From: an uncultured Bacteroidales bacterium | GTDB taxonomy: Bacteria; Bacteroidota; Bacteroidia; Bacteroidales; F082 | Assembly: GCA_947303395.1 (NCBI GenBank) | Contig: CAMYYD010000005.1 | Location: 62,001 to 126,000, forward strand | Length of the DNA stretch: 64,000 bases | Direction: 5' to 3' | In this document: in pieces, positions 17,007-25,152 of the stretch | Layout: each line of letters begins with the position of its first letter | Numbering within the stretch: position 1 is the stretch's first letter | Made by a program: the position numbers and the translations under genes | Notes under the pieces: model-generated | What the model was told of the DNA's origin: nothing | Databases searched by the model: none | What the model saw: only the letters and a program-made list of their open reading frames with translations

Positions 17007-18641
17007 TTACTTTGTTAAAACAACTTTTAAAGTCTGACCGCCTCTCTCAGAATCAACTTTAACAGTGTAAACTCCAGAACTCAAATTATTCAAAGCTACC
17101 TCTAACTCATTGATATTATTTGTGTTAACTAAAACACTACCCGTAATCCCGTATACCGTAATCCCGTATACTGTAATTCCGTCAAAAATTTCAACTTTAA
17201 CACTGCCTCTGCTCGGATTCGGGAACACGCTCAAAATCTCGTTGTTGTCAAACTCAACATCCTTAATGTCAAGCATTGCAAGTGCTTCCACAAAATCAGG
17301 GATGCCGTATCCATTGTAACTGTCAGGATTGTTTGCATTGTTGCCTGCCGCTCTCAAAGCGTCGCAAATCTCCTGCACCGAAGCGCTTGGTCTCGCCTGA
17401 CGCAGACAAGCCACAGCACCAGCTAAAACAGGATTCGAGAACGAGGTGCCGCTGCCGTTGTAATATGGAAAACCAGAATAACCTGTGGCGACGTAAGTAC
17501 CTTGGCCCATTGCCATAACATCCGGCTTGATTCGGCCGTCATAGGTAGGTCCAACCGAGCTGAAAGATGCGCGATCACCCTGGTCATCAACAGCACCAAC
17601 AGTGATGATATGCTCAGCATCAGCAGGGATTCCCAAAGTGCAAGTGCCACCACCTTCGTTTCCTGCCGAGTTTGTGCAGATAATACCACGGCTTGCAGCA
17701 ATTTCAGCGCCAATAGTCATCGGAGCTGTGTGACCGTCGAAATCCGGGAAATAATGATCCCACTGAGGCATGTCGAAATCAATATAGCCTAACGAGGTCG
17801 AACAGATATCAACACCAAGACTGTCAGCATATTCAGCACCTGAAACCCAGTTATATTCCTCTACTATGTTCTCACCGTTACCATCTTCTGTATGGAAAAG
17901 ATAATAAGAAGCCTTCGGAGCTGTTCCAACCATATTGTTCGGGTCGTAAGCAGCCATTGTGCTCAAGCATGAAGTGCCATGTGTGCTCTGCGAATACACT
18001 GACTCTGAACCGAATACAAAGTCACGAACACCCAAGAGACGACCTTCGGCACGCATATTGTCGAAAGCTTGGTGTGTGTTAGTTGCGATGAAACCACCAT
18101 CCAAAACAGCGATGTGAACACCTGTTCCGTCATATCCCATATTATGCAACTCATTGACTCTCAACTGATAAACCTGAGCCTCGGCACCACCGTAATAGCC
18201 TCTCGACACCACCGGATTTCCCGATGCCTTCATCTCATTTTCCATCCAAATCTCCTTGTCGCGCTGGGCTTCCGGATAATTCGGGCAGTTACGCACCACC
18301 TCAACAAACTCAAGTGCGTTGATGGCATCAACCACAGCCTGACTATCGGTGTAAACCGACACTCCGTTCAACCATTTCGAAGGGTTCAAAAGCTGTGCTC
18401 CACAAGCCTCAACAGCCTGCAAATACTGAGGATTCACTGGAATGTCATATTCGTCGATCTCGATTCCGAGACGAGCTCTTCTATCCAAAGCTCTTTGGCT
18501 TAAATATTCACTCGGATTATCAATAGAATAAGGCGAATTGGCCTTGTCAGTGAATTTCACCCAATAAATGTTCGTTGCAATCTGTGCCTGCATAATCATG
18601 GCAGCCACAAGCATAATCAGTAATAATGATAACTTTTTCAT
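17007..18641 (-). CDS. Secreted subtilisin-like serine protease (S8) with T9SS type A sorting domain
   Basis: 544 residues. Signal peptide MKKLSLLLIMLVAAMIMQAQ, then an inhibitor-like propeptide region (ALEFVEVVRNCPNYPEAQRD). The S8 catalytic domain has the Asp in IAVLDGGF (about residue 180), the His in THGTSC (about 220), the oxyanion Asn in NSAGNEG (about 325) and the Ser in GSGTSFSNPV (about 395). The last ~75 residues (LSVFPNPSRGSVKV ... LSSGVYTVKV ... LKVVLTK) are a T9SS C-terminal domain that directs export across the outer membrane and cell-surface attachment. Within it, a 15-bp unit is tandemly repeated, giving ITVYG-ITVYG-ITG. Very similar proteases are common in Bacteroidota. Confidence 0.93.
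   Translation of the reverse strand: MKKLSLLLIMLVAAMIMQAQIATNIYWVKFTDKANSPYSIDNPSEYLSQRALDRRARLGIEIDEYDIPVNPQYLQAVEACGAQLLNPSKWLNGVSVYTDSQAVVDAINALEFVEVVRNCPNYPEAQRDKEIWMENEMKASGNPVVSRGYYGGAEAQVYQLRVNELHNMGYDGTGVHIAVLDGGFIATNTHQAFDNMRAEGRLLGVRDFVFGSESVYSQSTHGTSCLSTMAAYDPNNMVGTAPKASYYLFHTEDGNGENIVEEYNWVSGAEYADSLGVDICSTSLGYIDFDMPQWDHYFPDFDGHTAPMTIGAEIAASRGIICTNSAGNEGGGTCTLGIPADAEHIITVGAVDDQGDRASFSSVGPTYDGRIKPDVMAMGQGTYVATGYSGFPYYNGSGTSFSNPVLAGAVACLRQARPSASVQEICDALRAAGNNANNPDSYNGYGIPDFVEALAMLDIKDVEFDNNEILSVFPNPSRGSVKVEIFDGITVYGITVYGITGSVLVNTNNINELEVALNNLSSGVYTVKVDSERGGQTLKVVLTK
17141..17179. repeat. 15-bp in-frame tandem repeat inside the T9SS domain
   Basis: The unit CGTAATCCCGTATAC (approximate) occurs twice and then partially a third time. 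It encodes the repeated pentapeptide ITVYG in the sorting domain of the protease. Confidence 0.75.
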
Positions 18642-18660
18642 ATTTTATAAATTGATTTTG

Positions 18661-18692
18661 CAAAAATACAAAAAAAATAATTTAGCAGCAAA
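18661..18692 (-). promoter_or_regulatory. Promoter of the T9SS subtilase gene
   Basis: Minus strand TTTG (18689-18692), 20-bp spacer, TATTTTTG (18661-18668), 20 nt before the ATG at 18641. A near-ideal Bacteroidota promoter. Confidence 0.7.
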
Positions 18693-18740
18693 TTGTTGAT
18701 AACTTGTTAATTTTTTACTACCTCGTGCTTGAATTTTTCG

Positions 18741-18748
18741 TAATTTTG
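18741..18748 (+). promoter_or_regulatory. -7 promoter element for the pseudouridine synthase gene
   Basis: TAATTTTG, 34 nt before the ATG at 18782; no clear -33 partner at the expected distance. Confidence 0.5.
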
Positions 18749-18781
18749 CAGCCCAAAATATTTTATAATTATTTTTTAACA

Positions 18782-19972
18782 ATGAATAACGAAGAAAGAA
18801 ACGGCAAACGTCAACATGTTGCCAGAAGAAAAACTGCCGAAGTCAGAAGATTCAGTGACGAGAGATTAGAGCAGTTTGCAAGAGAAAAAGCTCGCCGTGA
18901 GGGCGATGAAGAACGCCATGAAAGAAAACCTTTCAGCGAAAAACGTAGCTTCGGTCGTCGTGATGACGAGAGAAGCGAAAAAAGATCATTCGGTCGTAAA
19001 ACTGATAATACGTCAGAACGTTATGAAAAAAAATCAGAACGTTATGAAAAAAGAAGCTTCGGTCGTCGTGATGACGAAAGAGAAGACAAAAAACCTTTCG
19101 GAAGAAAACCATTCGGCGAAAAACGCAGTTTCGGTCGTAAATCCGATAGCTCGTCAGAACGTTATGAAAGATCAGAACGTTATGAAAAAAGAGAACATGG
19201 CGGCCGCCGTGGCTATCGCCGCGAAAAAGACCCTGAATTCGACCGTCCACGCGCAACCGGCGAAATCCGTCTCAACAAATACCTCGCCGACTCAGGCATC
19301 TGCTCACGCCGTGAAGCCGACGACCTCATCCTCGCTGGCGCTGTGACAGTGAACGGCGAAGTGGTCACCGAACTCGGTACCAAAGTCAAAACCACCGACA
19401 AAGTTGTGTACGGAGGCCAGACTCTCAACCGTGAAAAACTTCGTTATGTCTTGTTAAACAAGCCTAAAGGCGTCATCACAACATCCGACGACCCTTACGA
19501 GCGCCACACCGTCATGGACCTCGTCGAAGGTGCTTGCCAGGAACGTATCTACCCTGTCGGCCGCCTCGACCGTAACACCATCGGCCTGCTGCTGCTCACC
19601 AACGACGGCGAACTCGCAAAGACTCTCACACACCCGAGCCACGAAGTGAAGAAGCTGTATCACGTCACGCTCAACAAGCCTCTGACCGAAAGCGACTTCG
19701 AAAAAATCGAGAAAGGCCTTATGCTCGAAGACGGCCCTATCACAGTCGACAAAATCGACTATGTCATCGATGATCCTACAATGCGCGAAGTTGGCGTCGA
19801 AATCCACTCAGGACGTAACCACATCGTCCGCCGAATCTTCGAAAGCCTTGGTTATGAAGTGGTTAAGCTCGACCGCGTAATGCTCGCAGGCCTCACAAAA
19901 CAAAACCTGCCTCGCGGCCACTGGCGCTTCCTCACCAGCGCGGAAATCAGCATGCTGAAACGTATTGAATAA
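18782..19972 (+). CDS. RluB/RsuA-family pseudouridine synthase with long charged N-terminal extension
   Basis: 396 residues from the ATG at 18782, chosen because it follows the TAATTTTG promoter; a start at 18704 would precede it. Residues 1-160 are a low-complexity extension rich in R, K, E, D and S, with repeats such as EKRSFGRRDDER and SERYEKR. From about residue 162 come an S4 RNA-binding domain (IRLNKYLADSGICSRREADDLI) and then the catalytic domain with the active-site aspartate D263 in YPVGRLDRNTIGLLLLTNDG. The enzyme isomerises uridine in rRNA, probably 23S as for RluB. The extension likely adds nonspecific RNA contacts and is typical of Bacteroidota members, though long here. Confidence 0.9.
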   Translation: MNNEERNGKRQHVARRKTAEVRRFSDERLEQFAREKARREGDEERHERKPFSEKRSFGRRDDERSEKRSFGRKTDNTSERYEKKSERYEKRSFGRRDDEREDKKPFGRKPFGEKRSFGRKSDSSSERYERSERYEKREHGGRRGYRREKDPEFDRPRATGEIRLNKYLADSGICSRREADDLILAGAVTVNGEVVTELGTKVKTTDKVVYGGQTLNREKLRYVLLNKPKGVITTSDDPYERHTVMDLVEGACQERIYPVGRLDRNTIGLLLLTNDGELAKTLTHPSHEVKKLYHVTLNKPLTESDFEKIEKGLMLEDGPITVDKIDYVIDDPTMREVGVEIHSGRNHIVRRIFESLGYEVVKLDRVMLAGLTKQNLPRGHWRFLTSAEISMLKRIE

Positions 19973-19975
19973 TCG

Positions 19976-20000
19976 TTGGGGCGAAACATTTTTCGCCCAA
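19976..20000. repeat. TTGGGGC-type palindrome after the pseudouridine synthase gene
   Basis: TTGGGGCGAAA, a short centre and TTTCGCCCAA form a ~10-bp stem starting 4 nt after the stop codon. It is a possible terminator and belongs to the same style as 22021-22045 and 27547-27574. Confidence 0.65.
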
Positions 20001-20037
20001 TGTTGCCATTGTAATAATGTTATAACCTAATACCGTA

Positions 20038-21330
20038 ATGAAAAAAAACAAATTATTTATCCTATTTCTCTTATTAGGTTTCTCCTTTTTAGCGTCCGCT
20101 CAAACCGAAACGCTGAAAGTGATGCAGTATAACCTTCTCAACTATGGCAACAACACCGGTTATTGCAATACTACTAACAACAATATCAACGATAAAAACG
20201 GCTACATCCGCACCATCCTGACAGCCTACTACCCCGATATTTTCACCGTCTGCGAAATGGGAAGAAACACTTCTTTGCCAAATGATTTCGTCGAAAAAAA
20301 CCTGAATATCAACGGTGTAGACTATTGGATGACAAAACCTGGCGCAAACTCAGCCAACTCCTCCCTGACAAATTGTGTGTTTTATAATTCATCAAAACTC
20401 ACTCTCGTAAGCCATACTATGGCACAGACGTATATTCGCGACGTTGATGTCTATAGTTTCAAATTCAAAAACGACAACACCGACAGAGTCATCCTGACAT
20501 GCGTCGTCGCCCACCTGAAAGCCGGCGACGGCTCCGACAACGAGACAAAACGCAAAACGATGGCCGAAAACATCATGCGTTACATCAACCTAAACTATCG
20601 CGAGAGCAACGTCCTCATCATGGGAGACTTCAACATCTATACATCGCAAGAGCCTGCTTATCAAACATTTACAAGCCAAACGACCTATCCGTATTGCTAC
20701 TTCATCGACCCGATTTACCCATACGGAGTGGGCGCCTGGAACAACAACTCGCAATACGCCAACTATCACACTCAGTCAACTCACCGTAACAAGGACAACG
20801 ACTGCCACTCGTACGGCGGCATGGACGACCGCTTCGACTTTATCTTGATGTCGGAGAATATCTACGGCGGACGCGACGGAATCCGTTACATCGGCGGTAC
20901 CTACAAAGCTCTCGGTCAGGACGGACGACGCTTCAACCAAAGCATCAACAATCCTACAAATACCGTTGTGTCTCAAGATGTTGCAAACGCTCTGTTCTAC
21001 AACTCCGACCACCTTCCTGTGACAATGGAACTTGCGGTTAACCTCAATATCGGACTCAATGAGCATTCCGACGATGTGCTTAATTTCGACTTTTTCCCAA
21101 ATCCTGCTTCCGACAATATCTATATCAGATTTTATCAAGAGAATTTAGAAAAAGCTAATATATTGTTATTCAATACTTTAGGACAAATCGTCTATTCCCA
21201 AGATATCCTCATCAACGACTGCCTCACCGAGCATGTCATCAACGTGAGCGATCTTCCGAAAGGCCTTTATTTCCTGAATATTACAAATGCTGACGGACTG
21301 ACAAACACAAGTAAAGTTATTGTAGAATGA
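20038..21330 (+). CDS. Secreted endonuclease/exonuclease/phosphatase-fold protein with T9SS type A sorting domain
   Basis: 430 residues. Signal peptide ending FLASAQ, then an EEP domain: MQYNLLNYG near the start, ILTAYYPDIFTVCEM with the metal-binding Glu, VVAHLKAGDGSDNETKR, NVLIMGDFNIY with the catalytic Asp/Asn, and NSDHLPVTMEL with the catalytic Asp-His. This fold covers secreted nucleases and phosphodiesterases; the substrate is unknown. The tail (FDFFPNPASDNIYIRF ... LPKGLYFLNI ... SKVIVE) is a T9SS sorting domain, so it acts at the cell surface. Its stop overlaps the start of the next gene by 4 bp (ATGA). I see no good promoter in the 65 bp upstream. Confidence 0.88.
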   Translation: MKKNKLFILFLLLGFSFLASAQTETLKVMQYNLLNYGNNTGYCNTTNNNINDKNGYIRTILTAYYPDIFTVCEMGRNTSLPNDFVEKNLNINGVDYWMTKPGANSANSSLTNCVFYNSSKLTLVSHTMAQTYIRDVDVYSFKFKNDNTDRVILTCVVAHLKAGDGSDNETKRKTMAENIMRYINLNYRESNVLIMGDFNIYTSQEPAYQTFTSQTTYPYCYFIDPIYPYGVGAWNNNSQYANYHTQSTHRNKDNDCHSYGGMDDRFDFILMSENIYGGRDGIRYIGGTYKALGQDGRRFNQSINNPTNTVVSQDVANALFYNSDHLPVTMELAVNLNIGLNEHSDDVLNFDFFPNPASDNIYIRFYQENLEKANILLFNTLGQIVYSQDILINDCLTEHVINVSDLPKGLYFLNITNADGLTNTSKVIVE

Positions 21331-22712
21331 AGTTGTTCCATAAAATAATAAATGGTTGCGTCGGATTCATGCAGAAATATCTGCCTGAGCCGTTCATTTT
21401 TGCAATAATCCTTACGTTTGTGGCTATTTTGGTCGCCATGCCTGTCTGCCACCAAAGCATCACCGAGGTTGTCAGCAACTGGGGCGGCGGCGTATGGAAT
21501 CTCCTCGGATTCTCAATGCAAATGGCTCTTGTCCTTGTGACTGGTGCTACTTTAGCTGCAGCACCGAGTATCAAAAAAGGTATCAACAGGCTTGCGTCAT
21601 TGCCGAAAACACCAGCAGGAGCTATCGCTCTCGTCACAGGCATCTCCGCCGTGGCATGCTGGCTCAACTGGGGCTTCGGTCTCATCGTCGGCGCCATCTT
21701 CGCCAAAGAAATTGCTAAAAAACTCAAAAACGTCGACTACCGACTGCTCATCGCATCGGCCTACAGCGGTTTCGTGGTGTGGCACGCCGGCATCTCAGGC
21801 TCCATCCCGCTGAAAATGGCCTCCGATGTCAACGAACTGGTAAAAGACACTAACGGCGTCATAATCTCAGCAATTCCTATTGGAAACACCATCCTCGATT
21901 ATCATAACATCATCATGGTGGTTCTCGTTACCGTCGCATTGGTCGCCATCAATTCCGCGATGCACCCTAAAACCGGCATCGTCGCAATCGATCCTGCCCT
22001 TTTGAACGATGACGATTCTGTTGGGGCAAATCATCATTTGCCCGATAATTCGCCCGATAATACGCCCGTTACCCCGGCAATGAAATTGGAAAACAGCCGT
22101 TTCCTATCCGCACTATTAGCACTATTAGGCCTGTCATTCCTAATCATCAGCCTGTTCGTCAAGCACAAATCTTTCGACCTCGGCTCCGTAATCCTTCTGT
22201 TCCTCTTCTTAGGCATCGTTTTGCACAAAACACCTATCGCCTACGTGCGTTCATTTGGGAAATCAGTCGGCGGAGCCGCAGGAATAGTGCTTCAGTTCCC
22301 GTTCTATGCCGGCATCATGGGCATCATCACCGGTGTCGGCGAATCAGGCATATGTCTAGGCACAGTGGTGAGCGAGGCTTTCGTAAACATCTCAACATCA
22401 ACGACTTATCCAATATACACCTTCCTTTGTGCGGCCATTTTGAATATGTTCGTGCCATCAGGCGGCGGCCACTGGGCAATCCAAGCTCCTATCATGTTCG
22501 CTGCCGGCGAGGCTCTCAACGTCGACCATGGCCTCACAGGAATGGCAATAGCGTGGGGCGACGCCTGGACCAACCTCATCCAGCCTTTCTGGGCTCTCCC
22601 GGCATTGGCAATAGCTAAGCTTAACGCTAAGGATATCATGGGCTTCTGCCTCATCGACCTCGTCGTTTCCGGAATAATAATCATCGGCGGACTCTTAATC
22701 TGGGCAATATGA
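21327..22712 (+). CDS. atoE: Short-chain fatty acid transporter, AtoE family
   Basis: 461 residues with about 11-12 membrane spans. It starts KIINGCVGFMQKYLPEPFIFAIILTFV and contains ISAVACWLNWGFGLIVGA, YSGFVVWHAGISGSIPL and MFVPSGGGHWAIQAPIM, the signature blocks of the AtoE/SCFA transporter family. It probably carries butyrate- or acetoacetate-like acids across the inner membrane. A hydrophilic linker at about residues 230-255 (GANHHLPDNSPDNTPVTP) is encoded in part by a TTGGGGC-type palindrome, suggesting repeat insertion into the gene. It overlaps both neighbours by 4 bp, so its translation is coupled to the T9SS gene before it and dnaG after it. Confidence 0.87.
   Translation: MKLFHKIINGCVGFMQKYLPEPFIFAIILTFVAILVAMPVCHQSITEVVSNWGGGVWNLLGFSMQMALVLVTGATLAAAPSIKKGINRLASLPKTPAGAIALVTGISAVACWLNWGFGLIVGAIFAKEIAKKLKNVDYRLLIASAYSGFVVWHAGISGSIPLKMASDVNELVKDTNGVIISAIPIGNTILDYHNIIMVVLVTVALVAINSAMHPKTGIVAIDPALLNDDDSVGANHHLPDNSPDNTPVTPAMKLENSRFLSALLALLGLSFLIISLFVKHKSFDLGSVILLFLFLGIVLHKTPIAYVRSFGKSVGGAAGIVLQFPFYAGIMGIITGVGESGICLGTVVSEAFVNISTSTTYPIYTFLCAAILNMFVPSGGGHWAIQAPIMFAAGEALNVDHGLTGMAIAWGDAWTNLIQPFWALPALAIAKLNAKDIMGFCLIDLVVSGIIIIGGLLIWAI
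22021..22045. repeat. TTGGGGC-type palindrome inside atoE coding sequence
   Basis: TTGGGGCAAAT, a short centre and ATTTGCCCGA form a ~9-bp stem inside the frame, followed by two decayed CGCCCGATAAT repeats. It encodes a polar linker between membrane spans. Confidence 0.7.
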
Positions 22713-24670
22713 TTCCACGCGAGACCATAAACCAGATTCTCGAGACAGCTCGCATCGAAGACGTGGTGAGCGAGTTCGTCACGCTCCGTAAACGTGGCTC
22801 CAATCTCATCGGCGTATGCCCGTTCCACAAGGAGAAAACGCCTTCGTTCAACGTCAACCCGGCCAGAAACATCTTCAAATGCTTCGGCTGCGGCAAGGCT
22901 GGCGACTCGGTGCGTTTCATCATGGAACACGAGCATTACTCATACCCTGAAGCTCTGCGTTATCTCGCAAAGAAATACGGCATCAAGATTGAAGAACGCG
23001 AACAGACTCCCGAAGAACTGGCTGCACAAAACGAACGCGAACGTATGTTCAACATCAACAGCTTCGCGCAAGAGTATTTCTCCAACATCATGATGACATC
23101 GGATGAAGGTCAGTCAGTGGGTCTCGCTTATTTCCATGAACGTGGCTTCCGCGACGCCATCATCAACCGCTTCCAGCTCGGCTACTGCCCAAACAGCGGC
23201 TCGGCATTCACGGATTATGCAATGCACCATGGCTACGACAAGGATTTGTTGATAAAAGTCGGTCTCACAGGCAGCTACGAAAACCGCCTCTACGACCGCT
23301 ACCAAGGTCGTGTCATCTTCCCGATTCATAACCTCACCGGAAAAGTCATAGGCTTCGGCGGACGTATCCTCACCAAGGAAAAAACCAAGGCAAAATACGT
23401 AAACTCGCCTGAATCAGAGATTTACAACAAGAGTCAGACGCTCTACGGAATCTTCTTCGCAAGAAATGAGATCTCGCGCCTCGACAACTGCATCTTGGTC
23501 GAAGGTTACGCCGACGTGCTTTCCATGCATCAGGCAGGAATCGAAAACGTGGTGGCAAGCTCAGGCACTTCCCTGACAACCGAGCAAATCCGCATGATCA
23601 GCCGCTACACAAAAAACATCACCATGCTTTACGACGGCGACGCTGCCGGCATCCACGCCGCACTCCGTGGCACCAACATGATCCTCGAAGAAGGCATGAA
23701 CGTCCGCATCGTGGTGCTGCCGCCTGAAGACGACCCCGACAGCTTCGTGCAGAACAACCCAATAGAAGTTGTCACCAAATATCTCGAAGACAACGCTCGC
23801 GATTTTATCGGGTTTAAGACGAATCTCCTTCTGAAGGACGCTCAAAACGACCCTATCAAACGCGCTACTGTCATAAAAGACATAGTCGAAACGATAGCTG
23901 TCATCCCCGACCCGATTTATCGCGCCACATACATCAAAGAGTGCAGCCGCACCCTCGAAATGGCAGAGCAAACGCTCACAAACGAGGTTAACAAAATACT
24001 CCGTGCCAAATATCGCAAGCAACTCGGTCTCGATCCAAAACAAGACTCTCAACTGTCTTATCAGGAATATCAGACATATCAGCCACAGCAACAGGTCGAG
24101 CCAAAAGACACCACACCGATAGGTTTCTTCCAGGAACAGGAACTTGTAAAACTACTTCTTACTCATGGTACCGAAACCCTTGATATTGAAGGCAAAGACG
24201 AAGATGACAACGATATAGTTTACACCACTCCTATTGCTTCTCTTATCATCGACGACCTCAAAAACGACGGTCTGCTGTTCCGCGATTCCACTCACAAGAA
24301 GATTTTCGATGCTTTCGACCGCGGTCTCGATACCAACCACATCCCGACAGCACAAGACTTCATCTCAAGTGAAGACGAAGACGTGGCCGTGCTTGCTGCC
24401 AACCTTCTGAGTTCCCAGTATAAGCTCGACGACTGGCAACGTCACCGCATAGTGGTCCGCACCGAAGACGATGTTCTCAGAAAGACCGTCTTTACATCAA
24501 TTTTACGATTCAAAGACATGGTCATCGAAGACCGCCGTGCAACACTCGTCAAAGAACTGCAGTCCTGCACCGACCCCGACGAACAGCTTATCCTTCTTCA
24601 AAAGAAGAAAAAACTCGACGACATCCGCACCCGCATCAACCGCGACCTCGGAATTGTGATTACAAAATAG
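22709..24670 (+). CDS. dnaG: DNA primase DnaG
   Basis: 653 residues. Synthesises RNA primers at the replication fork. The N-terminal zinc finger uses C37, H40, C58 and C61 (VCPFHKEKTPSF, FKCFGCGKAGD). The RNA polymerase core follows (LGYCPNSG, YEGRVIFPI-like NRLYDRYQGRVIFPI, GFGGRIL). The TOPRIM domain has VEGYADVLSMHQAG and MLYDGDAAGIHAA with the metal-binding acidic residues. The C-terminal ~200 residues are a helicase-interaction domain of low conservation. It starts 4 bp inside atoE, an unusual partner. The stop codon TAG begins array R3. Confidence 0.96.
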   Translation: MIPRETINQILETARIEDVVSEFVTLRKRGSNLIGVCPFHKEKTPSFNVNPARNIFKCFGCGKAGDSVRFIMEHEHYSYPEALRYLAKKYGIKIEEREQTPEELAAQNERERMFNINSFAQEYFSNIMMTSDEGQSVGLAYFHERGFRDAIINRFQLGYCPNSGSAFTDYAMHHGYDKDLLIKVGLTGSYENRLYDRYQGRVIFPIHNLTGKVIGFGGRILTKEKTKAKYVNSPESEIYNKSQTLYGIFFARNEISRLDNCILVEGYADVLSMHQAGIENVVASSGTSLTTEQIRMISRYTKNITMLYDGDAAGIHAALRGTNMILEEGMNVRIVVLPPEDDPDSFVQNNPIEVVTKYLEDNARDFIGFKTNLLLKDAQNDPIKRATVIKDIVETIAVIPDPIYRATYIKECSRTLEMAEQTLTNEVNKILRAKYRKQLGLDPKQDSQLSYQEYQTYQPQQQVEPKDTTPIGFFQEQELVKLLLTHGTETLDIEGKDEDDNDIVYTTPIASLIIDDLKNDGLLFRDSTHKKIFDAFDRGLDTNHIPTAQDFISSEDEDVAVLAANLLSSQYKLDDWQRHRIVVRTEDDVLRKTVFTSILRFKDMVIEDRRATLVKELQSCTDPDEQLILLQKKKKLDDIRTRINRDLGIVITK

Positions 24671-24717
24671 TTATTCAGTTGTTCAGTTATTCAGTTGTTC
24701 AGTTTACTAACCGATTA
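24668..24717 (+). repeat. Octamer array R3 (left arm, beside four-helix-bundle gene)
   Basis: From the dnaG stop (TAG) run four units AGTTATTC/AGTTGTTC, then a decayed stretch ending at the stop codon of the four-helix-bundle gene (TTA on this strand, 24715-24717). Unit orientation is opposite to array R4 across the gene. Confidence 0.85.
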
Positions 24718-25071
24718 ATCCTTTGGTTTTTTAGTAATACTATTAAACAATCTGTTTAATTCTTGACATTTTGAATTAATTTTGTTATACTCTTCATTAG
24801 TAATATAATTTGTTTTTAATAGTAATTCTATCCAATAACCAGTTTCTGCAGTTTCTTTTAATGAAATAAAAACTTTAGCCAAAAAATCTTTATAACTTAT
24901 ACCATTCTGGGCTTCTACAAGATTTGCTCCAATACCAGTTCCACTACGTAACAATTGTTTTGATAGGATATATTCTTTTTTATCTTCACACAAATGTTTA
25001 TATAGATTAACTATATCAACAGCAAATCCCATACATTTATTTCTAATAAACCCACCAAAATCATCCATCAT
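24715..25071 (-). CDS. Four-helix-bundle protein (23S rRNA intervening-sequence protein family)
   Basis: 118 residues from the ATG at 25071. The hallmark SKQLLRSGTGIGANLVEA is at about residues 37-54, followed by ISYKDFLAKVFISLKETAETGYWIELLLKTNYI. This is the TIGR02436-type four-helix bundle first known from proteins encoded in 23S rRNA intervening sequences, related to the Avd accessory protein of diversity-generating retroelements. Members form pentameric barrels with basic surfaces and may bind nucleic acid; the function is not established. No rRNA lies nearby. The gene is strikingly AT-rich and fits exactly between two inverted octamer arrays: the stop codon touches R3 and the start is 1-2 bp from R4. 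I see no TAnnTTTG promoter within R4. Confidence 0.9.
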   Translation of the reverse strand: MMDDFGGFIRNKCMGFAVDIVNLYKHLCEDKKEYILSKQLLRSGTGIGANLVEAQNGISYKDFLAKVFISLKETAETGYWIELLLKTNYITNEEYNKINSKCQELNRLFNSITKKPKD

Positions 25072-25072
25072 C

Positions 25073-25152
25073 AAACTAACTATTAACTGACTAACTGATT
25101 AACTGACTAACTGACTAACTGATTAACTGACTAACTGACTAACTGACTAACT
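25073..25152 (-). repeat. Octamer array R4 (right arm, about 10 units)
   Basis: About ten 8-bp units of ACTGACTA/ACTGATTA on the plus strand (GTTAGTCA/GTTAATCA on the minus strand), all in one direction. They end at the stop codon of the hydroxyacid dehydrogenase gene (CTA, 25147-25149). It is the longest unidirectional array in the window. Confidence 0.9.

Larger units (their letters stand above)
24668..25152. mobile_element. Putative composite element: four-helix-bundle gene between inverted octamer arrays
   Basis: R3 (GTTNNTCA orientation) and R4 (TGANNAAC orientation) face each other around a single small gene. Removing the gene would leave a palindromic array between convergent dnaG and the dehydrogenase gene, exactly like R2 and R5, which also separate convergent genes. 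The enclosed gene is much more AT-rich than its neighbours. That it moved in as a unit is inference; no transposase is present. Confidence 0.45.

Noticed and set aside
25073..25152. Short regular repeats resembling a CRISPR array
   Set aside because: The unit is 8 bp with no unique spacers and no cas genes; it is a simple octamer array.
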